A stretch of DNA of 64,000 nt from Anaeramoeba flamelloides (taxonomy: Eukaryota > Metamonada > Anaeramoebidae): contig JANTQA010000012.1 of NCBI GenBank assembly GCA_027625915.1, positions 10,123,501-10,187,500 of the forward strand. Reading direction: 5' to 3'. Made by a program: the position numbers and the translations under genes. Shown piece after piece: positions 13,601 through 24,123 of the stretch. The notes under the pieces are model-generated. The model did no database searches. It had not been told where the DNA came from and saw only the letters and a list, made by a program, of their open reading frames with translations. How positions within the stretch are numbered: the first letter of the stretch is position 1; the number at the start of each line of letters is the position of its first letter.

Positions 13601-14557
13601 AATATTAACAATTCTGGTAAATCTATTGAAATCGAAAGAGAAAACATGGATTTTTTAAAGAGATCAATGCGGAGAAAGCAGCAATATGAAATTGATTTTC
13701 ATAGTTTCTCAATAAATATTTTAAAATTATTAAATGAAATAATCCTATTTGAAAAAGGTAGGACAGATGAAAAAATTGATCAAAAATGTCTCAATATTAT
13801 ATATGATTTAGAAAATGTATTAGATTGTATAAATAGAAATTCTGTAATAATGCAGAATTCGAAACAATCTGGTTTGGATTTATCTAAAAAGCAAGAAAAA
13901 TTGGAAAGCAAAAAATTAAATCATCAAAAGGCAATAATTAATTTCAAAAAATTAATCAGTCCTTTAAAAAATAATGTTACAAATTATTTGCAAGATATTA
14001 ATCAATTAATCAAAGACGTTATGGAGATTTGTAATTATCAAAATAATACTTTTTGGAAGGAAGTTCAACCTTTATTAAAAAATCTAGAAAGTAATTCCAA
14101 ATATGGCGAATTTTATAATACTATTGGTAAAAAATCCACAGCAATTTTGGAATCAAAGAAGAATCTATTTCATGCCATTAATCAATTTTTAGAAGATATT
14201 TCAATTTCAATGAAAAATAAAAACAAAAAACGGTTTAATGTTAAATTCGAAAATGTTCTATCTGGTTTCAGAAACCAATATTTGAAATTGTTTTTAGATG
14301 TCTTTGCCTTAATGGGAGAATCTGAAAAAACTAAAATTAATATCAAAAAAATGCAAAATTCCAAAGAAGATAATCATTTAAATGAAAATGTAGATTTTAA
14401 AAACAGTATTAATAAAGCTAAAAGTGTTTTTAATAAGGTTAATTTGAAATTTCATTCCAATTTATCAATAAATGATGAAGTAAACCATTTGATTCAAGCT
14501 GCTACTTCAATAGATAATTTGGCAAAAATGTATGAAGGCTTTAATGCTTGGGTCTAA
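4871..14557 (+). CDS. SMG1: SMG1-type PI3K-related protein kinase
   Basis: Intact 3,228-residue frame without introns. SMG1 phosphorylates UPF1 in nonsense-mediated mRNA decay; that role is inferred from the family. The kinase part carries IIPTKTRPKIL, the ATP-binding Lys near 1939 in KYLLKGKDDL, a SMG1-like YSVIPL..SGLIE..NGTPLYSLYK stretch, the catalytic loop GLGDRH with Asp near 2109, and a metal-binding DFN with Asp near 2128 in NIDFNVCFEKGK. After the kinase comes an insertion of about 1,050 residues, diagnostic of SMG1 among PIKKs, and then a FATC end finishing NLAKMYEGFNAWV. The N-terminal two thirds are helical repeat (HEAT/FAT) sequence broken by Lys/Glu repeats (about 435-527), a poly-Asn run (about 895-925) and Asn-Val repeats (about 1770-1813). 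The ATG is the first in frame after an A/T leader. The identification is firm; human SMG1 is 3,661 residues, so the size fits. Confidence 0.95.
7546..7639 (+). repeat. in-frame (AAT)n microsatellite in SMG1
   Basis: Nearly pure AAT triplets encode a run of about 28 Asn in the linker between helical repeat regions of the SMG1 homologue. Because the run is a pure triplet repeat it should vary in length between strains without shifting the frame. Confidence 0.9.
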
Positions 14558-15285
14558 TTTTTGTATTGAACCTTAACTTTTACCCAATTACCAGTTAATT
14601 AGTTTTTATAAATATTTAATTCTATTATAGATTTTAATCTATATATATATATATATATATATTGAATTTTAATTATAATTATTTATAATGATTAAATTTA
14701 ATGTTAGTACAATTTAATAACGTAAATTAAAGCCACATTATCAAAATATTATCAAAATTACAGATTATAATAATTCACTTTAAATTATTCAAATTTTTTT
14801 TGTTTTTTTTTTAGAAAAAAAAAATAAAAATATTCTTAAAAATAAGATCAGCAAATAAATATATAGTTATTAACTGATTGATATCAATTATTTAATGAGA
14901 AATTCCTTATTTATTATTCTTTTCAAAATGAAAATGTTTAATGCAATTTAATTTAAATTACAAATTTGATCCTTAATATTTATATATATATATATATTTG
15001 TTATTTTGAGATTATTAGAAACAAATTACAATTTTCACAGCAAAAATTATTCTTATTGATCTTTATTTAGGTTATGATCTCAAAAATTATTCATTATTTT
15101 AAAACAATAGAAATTATTTCTTGGAATATTTTTTTTTTTTTGATATTTTTAATTTTTTCTCAAAATTTTTTTAAATTTAAATTTTTAATATAATTGTCAA
15201 ATTATAATTATTCAAGATAAAACTATCATTCAAAAAGAGAGGAGTACACTAAACAATTTAAAAAATCAACTATTTTTTTTTTTTA
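14558..15285. other. spacer downstream of SMG1
   Basis: Non-coding space 3' of SMG1, before the palindromic cassette array. It holds TA microsatellites at about 14,640-14,662 and 14,980-14,998. No gene or clear terminator signal beyond A/T-rich sequence is seen. Confidence 0.4.
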
Positions 15286-15289
15286 TTAT

Positions 15290-15515
15290 TTAATGGAGGA
15301 GTTATTAATTCCGCTTATTAGTTGTTAGGTTGTTTTTATTTTTAAAGAATAGAGTAAAATCATTGATTTTTCTCTAAATTCTTGTGAATTCTGGAAAAGT
15401 GCTGTTAGGTTTTCTTGGGTGTTCTGTTTATTTAAAAAATCAATAGATTTTCACAAATAAAACAGAAAATTTCAAGAAAACCTAGACACTTGGCAATACT
15501 CTAGGTTTCTCTAAA
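15290..15515. repeat. palindromic cassette array, locus 2
   Basis: Two cassettes of the same family as locus 1. A type A hairpin has arms around aagaatagagtaaaatc and gatttttctctaaattcttg (15,343-15,385). A type B hairpin is opened by gttaggttttcttgggtgtt and closed by caagaaaacctag (15,403-15,486). The linkers ggaaaagtgctgttagg and cctagacacttgg also match the other loci. It lies between the convergent ends of SMG1 and the spastizin homologue. Confidence 0.75.
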
Positions 15516-17250
15516 GTACTTTATTGTACTTCATGAATTCTTAAATTTTTATTTAACATTTCAATTTAAGTTTTTTTATTGAATAGGGATAATAAAAATG
15601 TATAATCTTTTTTTCTAATAAAATCAATAATATTATTATTTTTTAATAAACTATTTTCCATCAAAGGAAATTAGTTGTGAACAAGTGAAATACATGTATT
15701 TAAAGGGTTTGTATCGATCTAAGAAAATTTTTTATTTTGAAAATCCAAATTTGAAATCCTTTTTTCACATTTTTCTTTTTTTATCCAATTTTTTTTTCAT
15801 AACTAATTCATTTGCAAATTTTTTTTTAATTGCAAGATCAAGTTGTCACTTGGTAAAAAAATGTTATTATAATGTTACTGAAATAGTGAAAATGATTGTT
15901 GAGAAATCATCTTTATTTCTATTCGGTTGTTATTTGGATCTTCAATAGAATAAACAAATGAATATTGGTATTTTTCTCAATATTTCACTACAAATTTGAG
16001 TTTTAATTTTTAAGAAAATCTTTGTGTTTTATGATTTTTACTCCATGTAGATATCAAATATTCTCTAATTTATATTATTATATTTATTTAATATTCATTC
16101 TTCCTCTGGCAATAATAAAAAAATAATTGATCTTTGAAAAAAGTATTGGAAACCTTCGACATTTACAAAGTTTTCAACCTTAGAATGATGGTTTTACTCA
16201 GTTATTTCCAACACTTTTCATTCTTGAGATATCTAAAATTATTTTAATACTTTTTTTTTCTATTTATTATTTTATTTTGGACTTTAGTACATCCTTTTTT
16301 GTTTTTGTATATTTTGTTGTTAGTGTTTTTGTTTTTTTTTAGTTCTTTTTTTTTTTTTTTAAAAATTAAATTTGAAAAAAAAAAATGTTTGAAAACTCCA
16401 AATTAACTTTAAGAAAAGTGAGGCTTTGTATGTTCTTATAAAATTTATACATTTACAATTCAAAAATATTATTGTTAACAATTTTAATTTCCTAAAAAAA
16501 TTGAGATTTTTGTAAGAGACGTTCCAATGAAAGGGGCCCAAAAATTTTTTTAACATTTTTTTTTTTTTTGAAATTTTTTGTTGTTCAGACTTTTCTTTTA
16601 TGATTATCGACTCTAATACCAAGTTTATTATTTCTCATATTTCTAAAAAATCTAAATTTGGTTAATTCTTAATTATAAAGTGAATGTTTCATTTTTGGCT
16701 GCATCCCTTCGAATCAAATGGAGTTTAGTAAAAAAATTCAAAAATTATAGAAATAAATTTATATTTCACCACAAATTTAAAGACTGAATTATCAATATTC
16801 ATACTTCAAAGCTGAAAAATATCTTTTTTAAATTTTTCTTTGAATATAGTTTAGTAGCTAAAAAATTCGTTTTTTTTATTAAATTTAACTCAATGAGATT
16901 ATTTTTTTACAAATTATTTTCTCAATTATTGGAAACGTATTGATAATACAACTTGCATAATAAAAGGAATCTAAAACTAAACAATCTTTAGGTTCTTATA
17001 AAAATAATTCTTGTATAAATCTTGAACTTTAAAATTGATAATATACCAACTTTTACAAGTTCGAAATATTAATATAAAATATTGCAATACTATTATTTTG
17101 GTTTCCATCTTTAGATTTGGAAAAGTAAATAAAAAAAAAAATTTCCAAAAATTATGTGACTTGTTTAAAAAAAAATCCCATTTGTTATTTTAAAATCCAC
17201 ACAAATAAATGAAAAAAGAAAAAAAAAAAAAAATTTTATTCTTATTAAAA
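15516..17250. other. spacer between convergent genes
   Basis: Gene-free region between the cassette array and the 3' end of the minus-strand spastizin homologue. Short frames at 15,685-15,948 (+) and 16,359-16,622 (-) are T- or A-run driven, have no recognisable domain, and are not called as genes. Repeat family C lies inside at 16,763-16,895. Confidence 0.4.
16763..16895 (+). repeat. dispersed repeat family C, copy 1
   Basis: The sequence starts atttcaccacaaatttaaag and continues through tgaattatcaatattca to ctaaaaaattcgtttttttt. The complement of 30,215-30,358 follows it along almost the whole length, and 34,047-34,115 repeats its first part. No coding capacity is seen; it is probably a short non-autonomous element. 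Confidence 0.65.
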
Positions 17251-20200
17251 TTATTTTCTTCTATTTTGCTTTGATAGCCATTTTGAGCAAAGATCGATAA
17301 TATTTTTTTTTTTATCCTTTTGTGCTGCATTTAAAATCTTTTTCACAGAATTTTCCCAATTATTTGAAGAAGCTATATTAAATGCCTGTTTATAATTTTT
17401 CAATAGAATAAAAGCTTGTAATCTATTTTGTGGCTCTTGTAAAATTTTCAAATATTTTTTAGCCGTTTTTGAATCATTTTTTTGGGTAACGAAAATTGAA
17501 ATACATTTTAAAATGATTCTGTCCCATTCTTGTGATCGCATTGTCCCCTTTGCGCTATCGAAGGTTTTGTTCAATAAATTAATTTTGCCGTCTTTCACTA
17601 AATTGATGGCCGCGTTTTCGTAGATTGTAGCTGTGGGCAAACGGTATTCTTGGATAATTTGGAAGGCAAGGTCATTATTTCCTAAAACAATTAAATTTTG
17701 AGAAATTGTTGCTCTTTTTTGCGCATTTGAAAATAAGGAATTTTCCAAGAAATTTGATTGTGTTTTCCCTTTTTTTTTCAAAAATTTTTCGATTTCGATT
17801 TGTAAAGAAACTGTTTTTAATTGCCGATCTATTTCATGCCTCGTAAATTGCTTTTGGGATTTGAATTTGATTTGGTTGCTGGTGTTGCTTTTATTATTTT
17901 GAAGATTATTCAGCCCCTCGATGAAATGATTCTTTGCCTTTGACAATAAATGAATTGCTTCTTTGAATGTGGTTGCTTCATGGTATTGCATTAATCGTGT
18001 GTACGCAGCCCTTACTTCATCCTTCATAAAGGATTGAAATCTATGCAGCACAGTATATATTTTTTTTTGATTCAAAAATTTGCAAATTTCCATTAATTGC
18101 TTCTCAATTTTGATTAAAGTTGGATCAATTTTTCGAAAGGCTCTTAACATTTTTGGGATCGAAGCATGAGTCAAGCAATGCTGAAGCACGATTTTAATCA
18201 AATAATTTAAATTTAGATCATTATTAATAATATATTCAATGGCGTCAACCAATCTGCCATGCTTGGTTAAAAATGTCAAATAGTTTTGATCTGTGCCATA
18301 TGTATTAATATAGTAGATACATTCATCAAATCTTTCAATTGTTAAATTCCTTCCTATTGTTTGGAATTGGAATTGTTCAGTGTTATTTTTGTTGTTGATA
18401 TTGCCTCCACCACTGCTACTGTTGCTACTGTTGTTATTTTTCAAATAATTAATCATTTGTTTGTTAATTTGTCTAATTGCTTCCAAATCTAATGGTGGTC
18501 TAGATTCCAAAATTACAATAATTTCTGACAACAATTTTTGATTTTGTCCCTGATCTCTTTTAAATTGTTGTGGTGAAAATGGTATTCTTAAATTTACTTT
18601 ATTAGTTTTTTGATTTGAATTCATTAATAAATTGCTTTGATTTTTATTAGTATTCATATTCTTATTCTTATTATTTGTAGTGTTTTTATTTGAATTGGTA
18701 TTATTTGTGTTATAAGAAATTAAACAGTGTTTAAATTTTTCTCTGGCTTCTTGGTATTTGCCTAATTTTAATAATTTCAATCCCCAATATTCCCATACCG
18801 GTTGGTCGTTTGTATGTGTTCTTGTAGCTAAATCCATTGCCATTTGAATGTTGTCTTCTAAAAGTAATTTATCTCTTAAAATTCGAGCGCGCTTTGGATC
18901 ACTAAAATCGGAAATTGAATTAATTTTTATTTTAGAATTTGAAGTCATTAATCTTTCTAATAATTCTAAATAATTCAAATAAGAATCACAGGTTGAAATC
19001 ATTGAAGAATTTAAAGTTTCATTATCCAAAAATTTTAATTTTGCAAACAAATATAATTGCTTCATCAAATTTGATACTAAATAAATTAAATCAGTACCGC
19101 CTTCACTCAATTTTTGTGAAAGTAAATCACACAATTGTAAAGAAATGGTGCCTGCTTCTGTTGGTGTTGAGCATAATTCTAAAAATGCCTTTGTTAATTT
19201 TAATGATGGTGATTCTGAAAAATAAAATTCCTTTCGAATTTTTTCATCGTGCTCGGTGTTCCCGTTTAGCCAATATTTTGTTGGAATTTTTAATTCCTCC
19301 TCTTCCTCCTCATCCACCTCGACTTGTTCGCCATTTTCGTCCTGTTTTTCTTTTTCAATTTGTTTTTCTTCATCAAGTTTACCAATATTTTGTTCATTAT
19401 CCGAATTTTTTTTATTTTCCCTTCCCTTTTCCTTTCCAATGGTTAAATCATTTTCATTATCATTTTGCAGTTCTTCTAATTCCTCGTTTTGCTTTTTTTT
19501 CAAAAACAATGTAAAATCAATTGCCTTTTCAGAATATTCTTTGACTTTTATTAATTTATATAATTGGGGTATCTTTTTGGATAATTTTTTGACTATACTT
19601 GTTGCCTTATTCATTAATAAAATTTCTAACATTAAACTTGGGTCCATTGAAGAAAATTTTTGGAATTTTTTCCTTATTTTTAAAGGCAAATTAATTAAAA
19701 TTTTCAATGACAATTCTTCATTTTCTAACTGGTGCTTTGTATTTTCATCAATTTGATTTTTTAAATTGTTCTTAATAAATTGGATTAAAAATAATTTTTC
19801 TTCATTCTTGATTAACTTGCTTAATACCGATTGGCATATTTTTAATGATCTTTTCTTCCCCAATGAAATTAAAAATAACAAAGTATTGCTTGTATCTTTC
19901 GAAGAAGTTGTGATATAATATAATAATAAATTTTGATCAATAAAGTCTAAATAATTTTTACAGTTGAAAATATTAGTAACCTTTTTTGCAATTTCAAATT
20001 CTTTAATTTTCACCAAGTAATGGATAAGTTTTTCTGGTTCGTTTTCACAAAGATCTTTTAATAGGTGCCAATTTTTCCAAACAGTATTTTGTTTTAGATC
20101 CAAGATTTGTTTAAATAATACAAATTGATTTTTTAAATTATTCAATTCTTCGCTCATTTGAAGCGCTGACAAACACATGTCAATATCCCAATTATTTATA

Positions 20201-23200
20201 TATTTAAGAATCAATTTGCTTCGGTTTTCTTCATTGATCCTCAAAATTGTTTCAAATCTTAATTGTTCATTATTGTTAGTGTTTTCAATTAATTTAATTA
20301 ATAAATTCTGTGGTGTGCCATCAATTAAATATTTGTCAGCAAATTCTACTGCCTTTATTAAATCTTCCTTTTCTTCAAGTTTAGATACCACTTTTAATAT
20401 TTTTTCTTCTTTAAAATCAATTAAAAAGTTTTCAGTAAATTTTTCAAATGATTCATTCACTTTTTCGTTTTTTGAATTCCTTTCTTTATTGTCTTTAATA
20501 TTTTTGTTTTGTTTATTTGCTTTTTCTTCTTCTTTTTCTTTATTATTTTCATTTTCATTTTCAATGTTATAATTCTTAAAAATATTCTCTAATTCAATTT
20601 TTTTTTTAATATATCTATTTAATGTTTTAAATTCTTGAGAATTGTCTAAAGCAAATTCTAAAAATTTATGATTATTTTTTTTTGGTGATAAAAACAAACA
20701 AGCCAAAATTGATACTAAGGGATTATGCTTATAAATAAATTCAACAATTTTTATAGTTAATGGAAATGATTCATTATTTTCTGATTTAAGTTTTGTAAAT
20801 TCATTGATGATAATTGATATTAAATTTGATTCATATATTTTTGAAATTTCAATAGCTTTATTAAAATCATTTTCAATATAAATTATATCAAATAATATTT
20901 TTTCAGCTCTTTCATTTAAAATATCTAAATAATTTTCATATTTTTGATTATTTAATACTTTTCCTAAATTAATAATGTAATTTAGAAACATGGAAAAATA
21001 ATTACCACCGTCTTCTTCCTCATTCTCCTCTTCTTCTTTTAGTCCCTTTTCCATTTCCTTTTCCTTTTCTTTTCCCTTTTCCTTTTCCTTTTCCTTTTCC
21101 TTTTCCTTTTCCCTTTCCGTTTCCTTTTCCTTATTGTTGTTATCTTCAGTTTCATCATTTAAATTTTCATTAAACGAATCAGCTAATAATTGTAATAATT
21201 TATTTGTATTTAGTTTTTTTTCAATTGCTTCTTGGAATTCCTTTAATAATTTTTCTCGATTAAATTTATTTTTTAAAAATTTTTTTAATTTTGTTATTGT
21301 TTTTGGTAATTGTTCAGTTTGGTTAGATAATATTTGTTGAAGGGATTGATTTGGATAATATTTGGAAAGTAAAAGATAACGGTTTATTAATAGCGAATAT
21401 GAATTAATTAATTGTTGATCTTTAATTTCATCAGTTTGTTCAAGATAATAATTGGCTTTATTTAAAAATTGGATAGAACGTTTGTCTTCACACGAAATAG
21501 CTAAATCACAATATAATTTAAATTTAAAAAAATTTGATGAATTTTTTAGAATTATATTTTCGTTGTCGTTTTTGTTGTTGTTTTCGTTTTGGTTTTCATT
21601 TTCATTTTCGTTTTTGTTGTTATCTTCATTTTTGTTTTTATTTTTGTTTTCGTTTTCGCTTTTTATTTCATTAGTTTCATTGTCTTTATTTAAATTTTCT
21701 TTATTTGATAATATGTTGTCAAAGGCTTCAGCAATTTTCACTTCTTCAACTATTTCTCCCTTCAGTGAAAAAAAATTGATTATTTCATGACATTGTTTAT
21801 AATTATTCTGTTTTAAAGAAATTATTAATAAAGTTTCTGGTGTTGTAATTAATAAAGGGACTAATTCTTGATCGTTTAAATTTGGAAATGTTGTTTTTAT
21901 TAAGCCAAATCTCCATTTGCTTTCAAAGATTTTTTTTTCCAATAATTCCAATTCTTCGCTTCGAATAGTAAAATTTTGTAAATTAATTTCAAATAGATTT
22001 AATAATTTTTCGAATATCTGACGAGTAATTAAAAAATCATGTTTTTTTAATTTTATATTTTCCTTTGATTTATTAAAAATATCGAGTATTTTTGATTTTT
22101 CTTGGTTTTTATTTTGTTCTTCATTAATATTATTTTCATTATTATTAGATAAATTATTAATTATTATGGAATTTACATTTATTATATCTTGTTCACGAAG
22201 AAATATTAATGAAAAAATTGTTTGAAGAATAGTTATCATGTATTTTTCATCTAGTTTCCAAATTTTATTTAATTGTTTTTGAATCATTTGAAATTTTAAT
22301 TCTTCAATTTGTTTTTTTTGGATAATGGATATTAAATTTCTAATGCAAAAAAAAGATTGAATTATTAATAATTGTATTAATTTTTCATTTTTTGAACGGT
22401 TTAAAAAGGATTCTTTATCAATCATTTCTTCTTTTAGTTCACTGTTCTGATTTTCTATTTCTTTTTGAATTTCTTTTTCAATTTGAATAAATTCAATTTC
22501 TTCTTCTTCAACTTCTTTTTCTTTTTCTTTATTTTCTTTTTCTTTATTTTCTGTTTCTTCTTCTTTTTCTTCTTTTCCTTTTCCGTGTTCTTCTTCAAAA
22601 TTAACTATTTTTTTTATAGATATCATTTTTAATAATTCCTTTTCATTTCGAAGATATGGCAAATATGGTTCAAAAAAATATAATGGACTATGGATTTCAA
22701 GGATTTCTAAAATCTCTTCTAAAGTGAAATCTTTGTTTTGTAATTCCTTATTCAATAAATTGGAATTCTTTTTTAAATTGTCAATTTTTGATAAGGCCCA
22801 TTTCCCAAATTCGTAATTGAATTGTAAATCAAAGCAAGCTTGTCGAAGTAAAGGATCTGAAGCAGCAATATATTTTGCATTCCAAACATGTTCTATCACC
22901 TGTGGGATATAATCCGAATGCCTTTTCAACCATGGCCAACAGAGCAAAAAAACTAAGGAAGCTAAGGGGCGAAATGGTTCTCTAACTAACAATTTTTCAA
23001 CTAAATTGACGCGATAAGATGTAATAAGATCAAGAGAACGTGTTAATATAAATTCAAGTCCATGTTTGTTTGTAACACGAAGCTCATTCCAAAATTCAGA
23101 CCAAAAGGTTTCTGGATCTTCATAATGAAAAGAATCTGGGATGTCCAATTGATTAAATCGATCTTTTAAAAATGCGTCTTCTAAAGTACAAAATTCAGTC

Positions 23201-24123
23201 AAATAATTCGGGTTTTTGCAACATAGAAGCGATTGATAAATCCCATTATTATTTAATGGTTTCTTTTTTAGTTTATTGTTATTATTGGGGCTATTCATTT
23301 TTTTTGATAATACGTTTTTAAATAATTGAGTTACATCACCAAATAGCCTTTTGTCGCGAGCGTCTAAATATTTTAAATATTGTGAAAATTTTCCCCATTG
23401 CTTATTATTTATAAACTGCTGACAAATACTTAACAAAATTTCCTGTAAAGCTTTATGTAATATTTTCGATTCCCCAAAATGCGAAAAGATGGTGAATGTT
23501 AATTCTGGATCAGACAATAACAAATTTTTTGTTTCTTTTTTTGCTAACTTGGTTAAGTTGTTTGGTTTTTTTTTTTTGGTTTGTTTTTGTTTATGTTTTT
23601 TTTTTGTTTTTGTTTCAGTTTCTTTTTCTTTTTCTTTTTCATTTTTGTTGTTATTTTTATTTTTGGTTTTGTCTTCTTTTTCTGTTTCTTGTGTTTCCTT
23701 AATTTCCCCAAATTTTGCAAATTGATCGTTTGTCCATAATTGTCTGAATTCTTTTAAACATTTTTTACTTACATGCTCAGACGCCTGTGCCAATAACAAT
23801 TCAAAATTTCTTTGTTCATAAACCCTTGGTGTTAAAAACTCTTTTAAACTTTTGGTTCCTTTGTCAGATAATTCAAACAAAATAGTACACAAAAACCAGG
23901 TGAAATGTGCAGCGGTTGGGGTTGAACTTGGCATCATCCAATCAGTTGGTGGGCCATTTACTATGAGAAATCTTAAAAGCGAAATTGCTAATTCTGGTGA
24001 TGCTTTGTGAAGCCGAAAAAGAGTCATACGGGCAAGTTCTGTTTGGCCTTGTGAAAAATAATTTAAAACAAGTTGTAGATCTTCATCAGGTGGGATAAGA
24101 AATGAAAAACTATTCGAGCTCAT
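17251..24123 (-). CDS. spastizin (ZFYVE26/SPG15) homologue without FYVE
   Basis: Intact intronless frame of 2,290 residues. Spastizin works with spatacsin and AP-5 in endosome-lysosome traffic and lysosome reformation; this role is carried over from the family. Homology is clearest in the C-terminal third: RKEFYFSESPS near 1630, EYWGLKLLKLGKYQEAREKF near 1780, FMKDEVRAAYTRLMQ near 2030, and the last 200 residues (IIQEYRLPTATIYENAA and on) match the human C-terminus. The body is helical with long Glu/Lys/Asn-rich linkers. Human ZFYVE26 (2,539 residues) has its FYVE zinc finger just before the RKEFYF-like block. Here that place (about 1545-1615) is an acidic low-complexity linker with none of the paired Cys or the basic R(R/K)HHCR motif. 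PI3P binding by that route is therefore not expected. The first ATG follows stop-rich A/T sequence. Confidence 0.9.
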   Translation of the reverse strand: MSSNSFSFLIPPDEDLQLVLNYFSQGQTELARMTLFRLHKASPELAISLLRFLIVNGPPTDWMMPSSTPTAAHFTWFLCTILFELSDKGTKSLKEFLTPRVYEQRNFELLLAQASEHVSKKCLKEFRQLWTNDQFAKFGEIKETQETEKEDKTKNKNNNKNEKEKEKETETKTKKKHKQKQTKKKKPNNLTKLAKKETKNLLLSDPELTFTIFSHFGESKILHKALQEILLSICQQFINNKQWGKFSQYLKYLDARDKRLFGDVTQLFKNVLSKKMNSPNNNNKLKKKPLNNNGIYQSLLCCKNPNYLTEFCTLEDAFLKDRFNQLDIPDSFHYEDPETFWSEFWNELRVTNKHGLEFILTRSLDLITSYRVNLVEKLLVREPFRPLASLVFLLCWPWLKRHSDYIPQVIEHVWNAKYIAASDPLLRQACFDLQFNYEFGKWALSKIDNLKKNSNLLNKELQNKDFTLEEILEILEIHSPLYFFEPYLPYLRNEKELLKMISIKKIVNFEEEHGKGKEEKEEETENKEKENKEKEKEVEEEEIEFIQIEKEIQKEIENQNSELKEEMIDKESFLNRSKNEKLIQLLIIQSFFCIRNLISIIQKKQIEELKFQMIQKQLNKIWKLDEKYMITILQTIFSLIFLREQDIINVNSIIINNLSNNNENNINEEQNKNQEKSKILDIFNKSKENIKLKKHDFLITRQIFEKLLNLFEINLQNFTIRSEELELLEKKIFESKWRFGLIKTTFPNLNDQELVPLLITTPETLLIISLKQNNYKQCHEIINFFSLKGEIVEEVKIAEAFDNILSNKENLNKDNETNEIKSENENKNKNKNEDNNKNENENENQNENNNKNDNENIILKNSSNFFKFKLYCDLAISCEDKRSIQFLNKANYYLEQTDEIKDQQLINSYSLLINRYLLLSKYYPNQSLQQILSNQTEQLPKTITKLKKFLKNKFNREKLLKEFQEAIEKKLNTNKLLQLLADSFNENLNDETEDNNNKEKETEREKEKEKEKEKEKGKEKEKEMEKGLKEEEENEEEDGGNYFSMFLNYIINLGKVLNNQKYENYLDILNERAEKILFDIIYIENDFNKAIEISKIYESNLISIIINEFTKLKSENNESFPLTIKIVEFIYKHNPLVSILACLFLSPKKNNHKFLEFALDNSQEFKTLNRYIKKKIELENIFKNYNIENENENNKEKEEEKANKQNKNIKDNKERNSKNEKVNESFEKFTENFLIDFKEEKILKVVSKLEEKEDLIKAVEFADKYLIDGTPQNLLIKLIENTNNNEQLRFETILRINEENRSKLILKYINNWDIDMCLSALQMSEELNNLKNQFVLFKQILDLKQNTVWKNWHLLKDLCENEPEKLIHYLVKIKEFEIAKKVTNIFNCKNYLDFIDQNLLLYYITTSSKDTSNTLLFLISLGKKRSLKICQSVLSKLIKNEEKLFLIQFIKNNLKNQIDENTKHQLENEELSLKILINLPLKIRKKFQKFSSMDPSLMLEILLMNKATSIVKKLSKKIPQLYKLIKVKEYSEKAIDFTLFLKKKQNEELEELQNDNENDLTIGKEKGRENKKNSDNEQNIGKLDEEKQIEKEKQDENGEQVEVDEEEEEELKIPTKYWLNGNTEHDEKIRKEFYFSESPSLKLTKAFLELCSTPTEAGTISLQLCDLLSQKLSEGGTDLIYLVSNLMKQLYLFAKLKFLDNETLNSSMISTCDSYLNYLELLERLMTSNSKIKINSISDFSDPKRARILRDKLLLEDNIQMAMDLATRTHTNDQPVWEYWGLKLLKLGKYQEAREKFKHCLISYNTNNTNSNKNTTNNKNKNMNTNKNQSNLLMNSNQKTNKVNLRIPFSPQQFKRDQGQNQKLLSEIIVILESRPPLDLEAIRQINKQMINYLKNNNSSNSSSGGGNINNKNNTEQFQFQTIGRNLTIERFDECIYYINTYGTDQNYLTFLTKHGRLVDAIEYIINNDLNLNYLIKIVLQHCLTHASIPKMLRAFRKIDPTLIKIEKQLMEICKFLNQKKIYTVLHRFQSFMKDEVRAAYTRLMQYHEATTFKEAIHLLSKAKNHFIEGLNNLQNNKSNTSNQIKFKSQKQFTRHEIDRQLKTVSLQIEIEKFLKKKGKTQSNFLENSLFSNAQKRATISQNLIVLGNNDLAFQIIQEYRLPTATIYENAAINLVKDGKINLLNKTFDSAKGTMRSQEWDRIILKCISIFVTQKNDSKTAKKYLKILQEPQNRLQAFILLKNYKQAFNIASSNNWENSVKKILNAAQKDKKKNIIDLCSKWLSKQNRRK

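Noticed and set aside
15685-15948. 87-codon hydrophobic frame
   Set aside because: Composition follows local T runs, no domain or homologue is recognisable, and no splice context supports it.
18939-23725. Several plus-strand frames of 68-191 codons opposite the spastizin homologue
   Set aside because: They are antisense shadows of the Glu/Lys/Asn-rich minus-strand gene, giving Ser/Phe/Leu-rich translations.
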